Shown: positions 6,487 to 14,397 of the stretch, in pieces
Layout of the letters: each line of letters starts with the position of its first letter
How positions within the stretch are numbered: position 1 is the first letter of the stretch
From: Paracoccaceae bacterium
GTDB lineage: Bacteria > Pseudomonadota > Alphaproteobacteria > Rhodobacterales > Rhodobacteraceae
Length of the DNA stretch: 21,816 nt
Assembly (NCBI GenBank): GCA_027069385.1
Contig: JALXER010000135.1
Location: forward strand, 1 to 21,816
Direction of reading: 5' to 3'
Made by a program: the position numbers and the translations under genes
The notes under the pieces: generated by a model
Databases searched by the model: none
Seen by the model: the letters and a program-made list of their open reading frames with translations, nothing else
What the model was told of the DNA's origin: nothing

Positions 6487-8073
6487 ATGAAAATGAAATT
6501 CAGACGCAAAAACATGATGATCTCGACGATCGTTGCGGCCAGTATTGGCATGTCCGTTCCGGCAATTGCAGAGATCGTAACCCTGTCATCCCCTGATGGT
6601 GCGTTGACCGTGTCGGGCAATCTGGTTGCTGTCGAGGACGGGTTCTATAAAATCGATACGGCGATCGGGCCGCTTTCGATCAATGTTGGCGATGTGATCT
6701 GCACGGGCGATGCCTGTCCGGTGCTGAAGGTCGAAAACGAAATTACCGCTGTCGGGTCCAGCTCGATCGGCAGCCGGTTGATGCCGTTGCTGCTTGCCGG
6801 CTATGCGCAGGCCAGCAATGCTGCGGTGTCATTTGTGCCGGGCAGCCCCGCAGGTACGGTGGTGAATGACATTGTTGCGGATGCGGGCAATGGCGACCTG
6901 ATGGCCAAGGTTACGGTTCAACTGGCGGATTCGAGTACGGCTTTTCAGGCCCTGCTGGATCCGGCAACCCAGATCGGCCTGTCTACGCGGCGCGTTCTGC
7001 CCGCCGAGGCCCGTCGGGTAACCCAGGCACGCGGCGGCAATCTGATCGACCCCTCGCAGGAACATGTGATTGCGGTGGATCCGGTGGTGATTATGGTTCA
7101 CCCCAGCAATCCGGTTACGTCGATCTCGCTTGACCAGCTCGACCGTATCTATAGCGGCCAGTTGACCAACTGGTCCGAACTTGGCGGGGCAAATGCGCCG
7201 ATTATTGTTTATGGTCGCGAAAGCACATCGGGGATTGCCTCGACCTTCTTCCAGACCATTTTTGCCAAAACCGGCGACCGGCAGGCAAATTCGGTTATTC
7301 CGCTGGAAAGTGATCAGCAAATGGCCAACACCATTTCGACCCAGCCCTATGCGATCGGGTTTGCCGGTGTGGCATTTACCGGCGGCACCCGCCCGCTGAA
7401 CATTATCGATGAATGCGGGTTCGAGGTCGGGCCGGATTCCTTTACCACCAAGGCCGAGGAATACCCGATCCAGCGTCGGCTGTACCTGTATAACCGTTCG
7501 GACAATCTGAACGAGGCCACCGCCGATTTCCTTGCCTTTACCGAATCGAGCGACGCTGACCGGGTTATCGCCGAAGGCGGATTTTACAACCTGGCCGTTG
7601 AACGCGATACGCGGCTGTATCAGGGGGAACGGACCTTTGACGTGATCGAAGCCACCACCAACCCCGATGAACGCCCCGTCATGGCCGAACTGGTGGTTGA
7701 CCTGCTTAGCTATGACCGTCTGACCACGACCTTCCGCTTTACCTCGGGGTCCTCGTCACTTGAACCCAAGGCCTTTACCGACCTTGACCGCCTGATCAAG
7801 TTTATCAACGAACAGGATTATGCCGTAGAGCTGTACTTTGCCGGGTTCTCGGATGCGGATGGCAGCTTTGAAGCGAACCGGTCCCTGTCGCAGGGTCGTG
7901 CGCAGCAAGTGGCGAACGCGGCTTCCGATTACATGCAGGGGAAAATCACCAACCCGTATGGCGTGACTCTTGCGTCGGATGGCTATGGGGAATTACTGCC
8001 GGTGGCTTGTAACTCTACCCTGGAAGGGAAACGCACCAATCGTCGGGTGGAAGTCTGGATTCGTCGGCAATAG
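6487..8073 (+). CDS. PstS-type phosphate-binding domain fused to an OmpA C-terminal domain
   Basis: A 528-residue exported protein. The start at 6487 is chosen because GGAG lies 7 bp upstream and a signal peptide follows directly (KMKFRRK, hydrophobic stretch, cleavage near VPAIA-E at ~28). Residues ~30-100 form a small beta-rich N-terminal part. Residues ~170-380 resemble PstS-like type II periplasmic binding proteins (VDPVVIMVHPSNPV, LTNWSELGG, GRESTSGIASTFF, YAIGFAGVAF). Residues ~405-528 are an OmpA-like peptidoglycan-binding domain (FADADGS-like GFSDADGS, N-x-x-LS-x-x-RA, RTNRRVEVWI). The fusion should tether a ligand-binding domain to the cell wall. No pstCAB genes are adjacent, so it may scavenge or sense rather than feed a local transporter. 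Phosphate as ligand is inferred from the family. Confidence 0.88.
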   Translation: MKMKFRRKNMMISTIVAASIGMSVPAIAEIVTLSSPDGALTVSGNLVAVEDGFYKIDTAIGPLSINVGDVICTGDACPVLKVENEITAVGSSSIGSRLMPLLLAGYAQASNAAVSFVPGSPAGTVVNDIVADAGNGDLMAKVTVQLADSSTAFQALLDPATQIGLSTRRVLPAEARRVTQARGGNLIDPSQEHVIAVDPVVIMVHPSNPVTSISLDQLDRIYSGQLTNWSELGGANAPIIVYGRESTSGIASTFFQTIFAKTGDRQANSVIPLESDQQMANTISTQPYAIGFAGVAFTGGTRPLNIIDECGFEVGPDSFTTKAEEYPIQRRLYLYNRSDNLNEATADFLAFTESSDADRVIAEGGFYNLAVERDTRLYQGERTFDVIEATTNPDERPVMAELVVDLLSYDRLTTTFRFTSGSSSLEPKAFTDLDRLIKFINEQDYAVELYFAGFSDADGSFEANRSLSQGRAQQVANAASDYMQGKITNPYGVTLASDGYGELLPVACNSTLEGKRTNRRVEVWIRRQ

Positions 8074-8121
8074 CCCCGTTCGGGTTGCCGCCTTGCATGC
8101 CAAGGTTAATCCGACGGGGGT

Positions 8122-8146
8122 GCGAAAAAGGCAGCCGCCTTTGCGC
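8122..8146 (+). other. small hairpin between the two binding-protein genes
   Basis: AAAGGC (8127-8132) and GCCTTT (8137-8142) form a 6-bp stem with a 4-nt loop, extended by GCG/CGC across a small internal loop. No U-tract follows, so transcription could continue into the next gene. Possible mRNA-stabilising element; low certainty. Confidence 0.3.
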
Positions 8147-8191
8147 CCCTTGCCACACACGAATTCATCCGCCAAGTAAGGAACCGAAATA

Positions 8192-9337
8192 ATGAGACTT
8201 TTGTCAAGAACCGGAATTGCAGCAGCGTTGTTCGCGCTTGCACTTCCTCTACAGGCCCAGGAGGTAGGTGTCACACCTGACAGCATCGCCTTTGGCCAGA
8301 TCGCCGCCCTGGACGGCCCCGCCGCCGCGCTGGGTCTGGGGATGCAAAAGGGCATTCTTGCCGCTTTTGCCGAAGCCAATGCTGCCGGAGGGGTCAACGG
8401 CCGACGGCTGACACTGGACAGCCGCGATGACGGCTATGAGCCCGACCGCTCTATTGCGCAGATCAACCAGATGCTGGCCGAAAACGCCTTTTTCGGGCTG
8501 ATCGGTACGGTGGGCACGCCAACCAACAAGGTATTGCAACCCATCGCCACCGAAGCGGATTTCCCGCTGATCGGGCCGTTTACCGGCGCGGGCTTTTTGC
8601 GCAATCCCGAACTGGCCAACACCTATAACATTCGCGGCACCTATGATCAGGAAACCGAGGAATGGATCAAGCAACTGGTCGATGTCGAAGGGCTGACCAG
8701 CATCGGGATTCTATATCAGGACGACGCCTTTGGCTATGTCGGGCTGGCCGGAGTCGAGGCTGCGTTGGCGCGGCGCGGCATGGAGCTGACCACCCGGGGC
8801 ACCTATACCCGCAACACCACCGACGTCAAAGACGCGCTGGTTACCATGATGGAGGTCAACCCTCAGGCCGTGGTGATGGTTGGCGCGTATAAACCGATTG
8901 GCGAGTTCATCAAGCTCTCGCGCTCTTTCAGCTTTACCCCCGAGTTTGTGACCATCTCTTTTGTTGGTTCGCAAGCGCTGGCGGACGAGCTTTGGCCTGA
9001 AGGGGCCGGCGTGCTGATCTCGCAGGTTGTGCCGTTCCCGTGGGATGACAGCATCAAAATCGTCGCCGATTATCAGGCCGCGCTAAGTGCGCTTGAACCT
9101 TACCCGAACTACGACTTTGTGTCGCTAGAAGGCTATGTGGTGGGCCGTGTGGCCATCGAGGCGCTGAAAAATGCCGGTCAGGAACCGACCCGTGAAAGCT
9201 TCCTTGCGGCCATGGCCGGTCTGACCAACCTCGATCTTGGCGGGCTGGTGATCAGCTTTGGCCCTGACGACCATCAGGGTATCGACGAGGTGTTCATGAC
9301 GCGGCTGCTGCCAGACGGGTTCTTTGAACCGCTGTAA
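8192..9337 (+). CDS. LivK-type ABC transporter substrate-binding protein
   Basis: 381 residues starting MRLLSRTGIAAALFALALPLQAQ, a Sec signal peptide cleaved near AQA-Q. The mature part is a type I periplasmic binding protein (Peripla_BP_6 / branched-chain amino-acid, urea or amide binding family): IAFGQIAALDGPAAALG near the N-terminus, GGVNGRRLTLDSRDDGYEPDR, the LIGTVGTPT loop, and GILYQDDAFGYVGLAGVEAAL in the second lobe. The start is supported by TAAGGA upstream. No permease or ATPase genes are adjacent, so it is an orphan binding protein whose ligand cannot be assigned. It may be co-transcribed with the PstS-OmpA gene 118 bp upstream, and it ends at a strong terminator. Confidence 0.88.
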   Translation: MRLLSRTGIAAALFALALPLQAQEVGVTPDSIAFGQIAALDGPAAALGLGMQKGILAAFAEANAAGGVNGRRLTLDSRDDGYEPDRSIAQINQMLAENAFFGLIGTVGTPTNKVLQPIATEADFPLIGPFTGAGFLRNPELANTYNIRGTYDQETEEWIKQLVDVEGLTSIGILYQDDAFGYVGLAGVEAALARRGMELTTRGTYTRNTTDVKDALVTMMEVNPQAVVMVGAYKPIGEFIKLSRSFSFTPEFVTISFVGSQALADELWPEGAGVLISQVVPFPWDDSIKIVADYQAALSALEPYPNYDFVSLEGYVVGRVAIEALKNAGQEPTRESFLAAMAGLTNLDLGGLVISFGPDDHQGIDEVFMTRLLPDGFFEPL

Positions 9338-9362
9338 CGCAACCAAAAACCAAAACCGAAAC

Positions 9363-9394
9363 ACGGCGGCCCGCCCAAGGCCGCCGTTTTTTTT
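9363..9394 (+). terminator. rho-independent terminator after the LivK-type gene
   Basis: ACGGCGGCC (9363-9371), a 7-nt loop, and GGCCGCCGT (9379-9387) form a perfect 9-bp GC-rich stem followed by eight T residues (9387-9394). It is placed 25 bp after the stop codon of the binding-protein gene. Confidence 0.92.
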
Positions 9395-9480
9395 GTGCCC
9401 GTGTCCCGGCGGGGCAAGGGCAGGGTATGGCTGAGCAAATGAACAGATCATCGCGGCCATTTTCAGCCCTCAGCGAATCG

Positions 9481-9502
9481 AAAATGTTCATATGAACATT
9501 TT
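9481..9502. promoter_or_regulatory. 22-bp perfect palindrome, probable GlpR operator
   Basis: AAAATGTTCAT is followed directly by its reverse complement ATGAACATTTT. The TGTTC/GAACA half-sites resemble the E. coli GlpR operator (ATGTTC...GAACAT), with a 4-bp rather than a 6-bp centre. It lies 60 bp before the GlpR-like start codon. A further half-site, ATGAACA, is present at 9439-9445. Likely the autoregulatory operator of the glpR-ugp operon. Confidence 0.75.
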
Positions 9503-9504
9503 TA

Positions 9505-9533
9505 TTGATTAATTTGATCATTAGAAGTAAACA
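9505..9533 (+). promoter_or_regulatory. weak candidate promoter of the glpR-ugp operon
   Basis: TTGATT (9505-9510) and TAAACA (9528-9533) are separated by 17 bp, just downstream of the palindrome at 9481-9502. The -10 match is poor (3 of 6), so the true promoter may instead overlap the palindrome. Confidence 0.3.
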
Positions 9534-9561
9534 TGAGTCGAAAACAGGGAAATGCGCAGAA

Positions 9562-10341
9562 ATGGCGAGTAAAACAGAGATTCGAAAAAAGCTGATTGTC
9601 GGGCTGGCCCGGCAGCGCAATCTTGTGACCGTTGACGGGTTGGCGCGCCACCTTCAGGTCTCGCCCCAGACCATCCGGCGCGACCTGAACGGGCTTTGTC
9701 AGGAAAACGTATTGCGTCGCAAGCATGGCGGGGCCGAATTGTTCGAAGGGCCGCTGAACCAGCCCTATGACCAGCGTTCCACCACCAACCCCGAGGCAAA
9801 GCGGGCGATTGGCGAGGCGGCGGCAAAGGCCGTGCCTGACGGGGCCACGATTTTTATTTCCATCGGTACAACGCCGGAAATGGTGGCGCGCGCGCTTGCC
9901 AGCAAAAAGGGCCTGACCGTGGTCACCAACAATCTGAATGCCGCGATGGCGCTTTCGCGTGAGACCTCTAACCGGATCATCCTGCCCGGTGGCGAGGTCC
10001 GCCTGCCTGATCGCGATATCATCGGGGATGAAGCCTTGGCGCTGTTTGACAATTATCGCGCCGAGTACGGAATCTTCGGGGTTGGCGGGGTTGATACCGA
10101 CGGGTCGCTGCTCGATTTCCACAGTTCCGAGGTTCGCATTCGCGAGAAAATCCGCGCCAATGCGCGCGTGTCGCTGCTGGTGGTCGACAGCACCAAATTC
10201 GGCCGCGCCGCACCGGCTGCGGGCGGTCGCCTTTCCGATGTGGACCGGATTATCACCGACAAGCCCGCTGCGGGTGCTTTTGCGGAAATCTTCAAGCAGG
10301 TGGCCGAACGGATTGAATACGCGCCGGAGGTGGCCTCATGA
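9562..10341 (+). CDS. glpR: DeoR-family repressor, GlpR-like
   Basis: 259 residues from the ATG at 9562, preceded by AGGGA. Residues ~5-58 are a DeoR helix-turn-helix (IRKKLIVGLARQRNLVTVDG, LARHLQVSPQTIRRDLNGL). The effector domain contains segments I recognise from E. coli GlpR: FISIGTTPEMVARAL, VTNNLNAA, RIILPGGEVR, IIGDEALALF, GVDTDGSLLDF, EVRIREKI and LLVVDSTKFGR. GlpR proteins bind glycerol-3-phosphate and release their operators. Here the gene is first in a plus-strand operon and overlaps ugpC by ATGA, so repressor and transporter are translationally coupled. The GlpR-like palindrome upstream supports autoregulation. Identification as DeoR family is firm; glpR function is strongly suggested. 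Confidence 0.85.
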   Translation: MASKTEIRKKLIVGLARQRNLVTVDGLARHLQVSPQTIRRDLNGLCQENVLRRKHGGAELFEGPLNQPYDQRSTTNPEAKRAIGEAAAKAVPDGATIFISIGTTPEMVARALASKKGLTVVTNNLNAAMALSRETSNRIILPGGEVRLPDRDIIGDEALALFDNYRAEYGIFGVGGVDTDGSLLDFHSSEVRIREKIRANARVSLLVVDSTKFGRAAPAAGGRLSDVDRIITDKPAAGAFAEIFKQVAERIEYAPEVAS

Positions 10342-11384
10342 CCCGAGCATTTGTTACGCTGGACAATATCGGCAAGCGCTGGAACGGGCAGCTTGGGGTC
10401 GAGGGCATTACGCTGGATATCGAAGAGGGCGAATTCGTGGCGCTGCTCGGCCCGTCGGGCTGCGGTAAATCCACCACCTTGCGCCTGCTGGCCGGTCTCG
10501 AAGTGCCCGACGAGGGGCAGATCATTATTGATGGGACCGATGTTACCGGTGCCTCGGCTGCCAAGCGCAACCTGTCGATGGTGTTCCAGTCCTACGCGCT
10601 GTTTCCGCATCTTTCGGTGGCGGAAAACGTGATGTTCGGCATGAAGGTGCGCCGCGTTCCCAAGAAAGAGCGGCTGGAAAAGCTGCATAACGCATTGGAT
10701 ATTACCGGCCTTTTGGGGCTGGAAGATCGTAAGCCCGGCGAATTGTCGGGCGGGCAGCGGCAGCGCGTGGCGCTGGCCCGCGCCATTGTGGCGGGGCAAA
10801 AGCTGTGCCTGATGGATGAACCCCTGTCCAATCTGGATGCCAAGCTGCGCGCGGCGGTGCGTAAGGACATCAAAAAGCTGCAAAACGACCTTGGAATTAC
10901 CATCGTCTATGTGACCCACGACCAGACCGAAGCCATGAGCATGGCCGACAAGGTGGTGCTGATGAAAGACGGGGTAATCCAGCAGACCGGCACGCCCGAA
11001 CAGCTCTATAGTGAACCGGCGACGACCTTTGTCGCCGAATTTGTCGGCGCGCCGCCCATGGCGCTGATCGAAGGGCGCGCCCTGAAGGGATTCAAAGATG
11101 ACCAGACGATCGGCGTTCGCGCCGAACGGATGCAACTGGTGCAGGCCGGACAGGGGCGTTTGGCCTGCACCGTCACCGATTGCGAATTTCTGGGGGCGGA
11201 AACCTTTATCGGGCTGGAACACCCGTCCGCCAACGGCCTGACCGTCAAACTGGACGGCAAGGCGGAAATGACCATCGGCAGCGGGGTGGAGATTACCTTT
11301 GCCGATCAAGACCTGCATGTTTTTGGCCCTGATGGCCGGCGCGTGCAGCCCGAAAATATACCAACAGTTCTTGAGGAGGAATGA
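10338..11384 (+). CDS. ugpC: ABC transporter ATP-binding protein, UgpC type
   Basis: 348 residues. It contains Walker A GPSGCGKST (38-46), Q-loop Q84 in VFQSYALFP, signature LSGGQRQRV (136-144), Walker B LCLMDEPLSNLD (156-167) and switch histidine H194 in THDQ. A C-terminal TOBE-like regulatory domain follows from ~235. This is the CUT1/MalK-UgpC class, which energises import of sugars and glycerol-3-phosphate at the inner membrane. Its ATG overlaps the glpR stop, and its TGA overlaps an ATGA before ugpB. Substrate class comes from the UgpB-like binding protein and the GlpR-like regulator. Confidence 0.9.
   Translation: MTRAFVTLDNIGKRWNGQLGVEGITLDIEEGEFVALLGPSGCGKSTTLRLLAGLEVPDEGQIIIDGTDVTGASAAKRNLSMVFQSYALFPHLSVAENVMFGMKVRRVPKKERLEKLHNALDITGLLGLEDRKPGELSGGQRQRVALARAIVAGQKLCLMDEPLSNLDAKLRAAVRKDIKKLQNDLGITIVYVTHDQTEAMSMADKVVLMKDGVIQQTGTPEQLYSEPATTFVAEFVGAPPMALIEGRALKGFKDDQTIGVRAERMQLVQAGQGRLACTVTDCEFLGAETFIGLEHPSANGLTVKLDGKAEMTIGSGVEITFADQDLHVFGPDGRRVQPENIPTVLEEE
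11373..11379 (+). promoter_or_regulatory. Shine-Dalgarno deciding the ugpB start
   Basis: GAGGAGG lies 7 nt before the ATG at 11387 but only 1 nt before the ATG at 11381, so 11387 is the probable start of the binding protein. The site is inside the last codons of ugpC and should give the high expression usual for binding proteins. Confidence 0.65.
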
Positions 11385-11386
11385 AA

Positions 11387-12634
11387 ATGAAACATACATA
11401 TTTTGCGGCGGCACTAACCGGCGCACTGGCATTTGCGAATGCCGGTGCTGCCGAAACCGAGCTGACCATGTATTATCCCATCGCCGTTGGCGGTGCGCTG
11501 ACCGAAGTGGTTGACGGTATCGTGGCGCAGTTCGAGGCCGAAAATCCCGATATCAGCGTTACCGCGATTTATTCGGGCAACTATGACGACACCCGCGTGC
11601 GCGCGCTTTCGGCGCTGAACTCGGGCGAACCGGCGCAATTGGCGGTTATGTTCTCGATCGATGCTTACGACCTGATCGAGCAAGATCTGATTATCCCGTT
11701 TGACGGGCTGGCATCCGAAGAATGGCTGAACAGCTTTTACCCCGCCCTGATGGCCAACAGCCGGATCGAGGGCCAGACTTGGGGCATTCCGTTCCAGCGC
11801 TCTACCATCGTGGCCTATTACAACAAGGACATGTTCCGCGAAGCCGGGCTGGACCCCGAAAGCCCCCCCACCACATGGGACGAAATGATCGAGATGGGCA
11901 AAGCCCTGACCAATGACGACCATTACGGGTTGATGATCCCCTCGACCGGCTATCCGTACTGGATGTTCCAGGCGCTGGCGATCCAGAATGGCAAAGAGCT
12001 GATGTCCCATGACGGGCTGACCACCTATTTCGACGACCCGACCGTGGTCGAAACGCTGGATTTCTGGAAGTCCCTGTCGCAGGAACACGGCATTATGCCC
12101 GAAGGTACGGTTGAATGGGGCACCTTGCGCCAAGCTTTCCTTGAAGGCCAGACCGCGATGATGTGGCACTCTACCGGCAACCTGACCGCGGTGAAAAACA
12201 ATGCCAGCTTTGATTTTGGCGTGGCCGAACTGCCCGCCAATGTGCGCCTTGGCTCGCCCACCGGTGGCGGTAACTTCTACATCTTCAAAGACACCACGGA
12301 CGAAGAGCGCGCCGCGGCAATGAAGCTGATCGAATTCATGACCTCGCCCGAACAGGCTGCGGCATGGTCGATTGCCACGGGCTATATGGGGGTTTCTCCG
12401 GCGGCATATGAAACCGATGCGTTGCAGGCCTATGTGGCCGAATTCCCGCCCGCACTGGTGGCCCGTAACCAGCTTGAAAACGCGGTTGCCGAGTTCTCTA
12501 CCTTTGAAACCGCGCGGGTGCGCGAAGGGTTGAACAACGCGATCCAGTCTGCCCTGACCGGGGCCAAAACCTCGGCCGAAGCGCTGGGCGAAGCACAGGC
12601 CGCCGCGGTGCGTCTGTTGCGCGCCTATCAGTAA
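11387..12634 (+). CDS. ugpB: periplasmic substrate-binding protein, UgpB-like (glycerol-3-phosphate)
   Basis: 415 residues. The N-terminus MKHTYFAAALTGALAFANAGAA is a Sec signal peptide with cleavage after AGAA. The mature protein is a CUT1-family (type II) binding protein. Several segments parallel E. coli UgpB: VVDGIVAQFEAENPDISV, YSGNYDDTRVRAL, PFQRSTIVAYYNKDMFREAG, LDPESPPTTWDEM and ATGYMGVSPAAYE. It captures substrate in the periplasm and delivers it to the two permeases encoded next. Glycerol-3-phosphate or a glycerophosphodiester is the inferred ligand, also from the GlpR-like regulator and GpdQ-like enzyme; another phosphorylated polyol or a sugar cannot be excluded. A hairpin follows the gene. 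Confidence 0.85.
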   Translation: MKHTYFAAALTGALAFANAGAAETELTMYYPIAVGGALTEVVDGIVAQFEAENPDISVTAIYSGNYDDTRVRALSALNSGEPAQLAVMFSIDAYDLIEQDLIIPFDGLASEEWLNSFYPALMANSRIEGQTWGIPFQRSTIVAYYNKDMFREAGLDPESPPTTWDEMIEMGKALTNDDHYGLMIPSTGYPYWMFQALAIQNGKELMSHDGLTTYFDDPTVVETLDFWKSLSQEHGIMPEGTVEWGTLRQAFLEGQTAMMWHSTGNLTAVKNNASFDFGVAELPANVRLGSPTGGGNFYIFKDTTDEERAAAMKLIEFMTSPEQAAAWSIATGYMGVSPAAYETDALQAYVAEFPPALVARNQLENAVAEFSTFETARVREGLNNAIQSALTGAKTSAEALGEAQAAAVRLLRAYQ

Positions 12635-12649
12635 CTTTCGTTGCCAATA

Positions 12650-12678
12650 CGGGCATCCGGCAATCCGCCGGGTGCCCG
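12650..12678 (+). other. stem-loop between ugpB and ugpA
   Basis: CGGGCATCCGGC (12650-12661) pairs with GCCGGGTGCCCG (12667-12678) around a 5-nt loop: twelve pairs, one of them G-U. No T-tract follows. Such hairpins after binding-protein genes commonly protect the upstream mRNA from 3' decay and reduce read-through, raising binding-protein levels above permease levels. Confidence 0.6.
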
Positions 12679-12697
12679 AATCCCGAAGGGCCATCCG

Positions 12698-13591
12698 ATG
12701 AGCGAACTTGCCAAACTGGAACGCCGCCGCCGTGCGATTTACGGCTGGTTGTTGCTGTCTCCTGCCGCGATTTTGCTGTCGCTGTTTGCCTTTTACCCGT
12801 CTATCGCGACCCTGTGGGAAAGCATGTTTTCGCGCGGCACCCGTCGCCACCCCGCTGCCTTTATCGGCGGAGAGAACTATAACGACCTGTTCGCCGATCC
12901 GACCTTCTGGATTGTGGTCAAGAACAACCTGTTCTATGCGGGCATTACCGTGCCGCTGTCGATGTTTATCGCCCTGTCCATGGCGCTGTGGGCCAATTCC
13001 AAGATCCCCGCCAAGGGCTTTGTGCGCACCGCCTATTTTACCCCAACCGTGTTGCCGATGATTGCCGCTGCCAACCTGTGGCTGTTTTTCTATACCCCCG
13101 GCCTTGGCGTGCTGGACCAGATCGGGGCGCTGTTCGGCCTGCCCTCGGTCAACTGGCTGGGCCAGCCCGAAACCGCGCTTTGGGCAATTATCATCGTCAC
13201 TGTCTGGAAAGAGTCCGGCTTTTTCATGATCTTTTATCTGGCCGCCCTGCAAACCATTCCGGTTGACCTGCGCGAGGCCTCGGATCTGGAAGGTGCCAGC
13301 CGTTGGACCTATACCCGCCGCATCGTGCTGCCGATGCTGATGCCGATGACGCTGTTTATCGGGGTGAACGCGATGATCAACTCGGTCAAGCTGATCGACC
13401 ACCTGTTCATTCTGACCAAGGGTGGGCCGTCGGATGCCTCTAAGCTGATCCTGTATTACATCTGGGAACAGGCCTTTGCCTTTTTCGACAGCCCGCACGC
13501 CGCCGCGCTGACCATGCTGGTGCTGCTGGTGCTGGGCGTGGTTGCCGCCATCCAGTTCTTTTATATTGACCGCAGGACCCATTACCAATGA
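12698..13591 (+). CDS. ugpA: ABC transporter permease, UgpA type
   Basis: 297 residues with about six membrane segments. The start at ATGAGCGAA (12698) is chosen because GAAGGG lies 8 bp upstream; an upstream TTG-initiated extension would run through the hairpin. The cytoplasmic coupling (EAA) loop is seen as EASDLEGASRWTYTRRIVLP at ~200-220, the contact site for the ATPase. The N-terminus YGWLLLSPAAILLSLFAFYP is typical of MalF/UgpA-class permeases. It forms the inner-membrane channel with the next gene, which it overlaps by ATGA. Confidence 0.88.
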   Translation: MSELAKLERRRRAIYGWLLLSPAAILLSLFAFYPSIATLWESMFSRGTRRHPAAFIGGENYNDLFADPTFWIVVKNNLFYAGITVPLSMFIALSMALWANSKIPAKGFVRTAYFTPTVLPMIAAANLWLFFYTPGLGVLDQIGALFGLPSVNWLGQPETALWAIIIVTVWKESGFFMIFYLAALQTIPVDLREASDLEGASRWTYTRRIVLPMLMPMTLFIGVNAMINSVKLIDHLFILTKGGPSDASKLILYYIWEQAFAFFDSPHAAALTMLVLLVLGVVAAIQFFYIDRRTHYQ

Positions 13592-14397
13592 GCCGTTTTA
13601 CCAAAAGCTTTGACACGATCGGCGCGGTTGCTCTGGCCATCGTCTGGATTGCACCGCTGGTTTTTGCGGTCTGGGCTGCGGTGCATACCACCTCGGACGC
13701 AGTGAATTTCCGGCTGACCTCTCCGTGGACGCTGGACAATTTCCGTACCGCCTGGGACGGGGCACCGTGGGGCAAGTATTTTCTGAACACCTTTATTCTG
13801 GTCACCATCGTGCTGATCGGCCAGTTTATCGTGACCACGCTGGCGGGCTATGCCTTTGCGCAGGTGCAGTTCCCCGGCAAGGACTTCGCCTTTCTGCTGG
13901 TGCTGTTGCAACTGTTTATCCTGCCCGAAGTGCTGATTGTGGAAAACTACGCCATGGTTTCGCGCCTTGGCCTGTTTGACAGTATTCTGGGGGTGGGTAT
14001 GCCCTATATGGCCTCGGCTTTTGGCATATTCCTGATGCGTCAGGCGTTCAAATCTGTGCCGATAGAACTGGACGAGGCCGCCCGCATCGAGGGTTGCTCG
14101 CGCCTTGGTATCCTGCTCAAGGTCTATGTGCCGCTGGCCAAACCGACCTATCTAGCCTATGCGCTGGTGTCGGTATCGACCCATTGGAACAATTTCCTGT
14201 GGCCGCTGATTGTCACCAATTCGCCCGATACCCGCCCGCTGACGGTTGGCCTGTCCATATTCGGAGCGCCGGAAAACGGGGTGGATATCTCTATCATTTC
14301 GGCGGCGACGGTCATGTCGGTGGCGCCGCTGCTGATCGCCTTTCTGATCTTCCAGCGCCAGTTCGTGCAGGCCTTTTTGCGCGCCGGAATCAAATGA
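13588..14397 (+). CDS. ugpE: ABC transporter permease, UgpE type
   Basis: 269 residues with about six membrane segments. The EAA loop is DEAARIEGCSRLGILLKVYV followed by PLAKP (~155-178), and the C-terminus FQRQFVQAFLRAGIK is typical of MalG/UgpE-class permeases. The start ATG overlaps the ugpA stop and the stop overlaps the start of the metallophosphoesterase, both as ATGA. It is the second half of the importer channel. Confidence 0.88.
   Translation: MSRFTKSFDTIGAVALAIVWIAPLVFAVWAAVHTTSDAVNFRLTSPWTLDNFRTAWDGAPWGKYFLNTFILVTIVLIGQFIVTTLAGYAFAQVQFPGKDFAFLLVLLQLFILPEVLIVENYAMVSRLGLFDSILGVGMPYMASAFGIFLMRQAFKSVPIELDEAARIEGCSRLGILLKVYVPLAKPTYLAYALVSVSTHWNNFLWPLIVTNSPDTRPLTVGLSIFGAPENGVDISIISAATVMSVAPLLIAFLIFQRQFVQAFLRAGIK

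Noticed and set aside
9505..9530. TTGATTAATTTGATCA considered as an FNR/Crp-type box
   Set aside because: The halves do not form the required TTGAT-N4-ATCAA inverted repeat.
10053..11432. 459-codon minus-strand open frame opposite glpR/ugpC
   Set aside because: Antisense shadow with no recognisable family; the plus strand encodes clear GlpR and UgpC motifs.
11414..13588. 724-codon open frame on the minus strand opposite ugpB/ugpA
   Set aside because: Composition artefact of GC-rich DNA: low-complexity His/Gln/Gly/Arg sequence with no domain, antisense to well-supported transporter genes.
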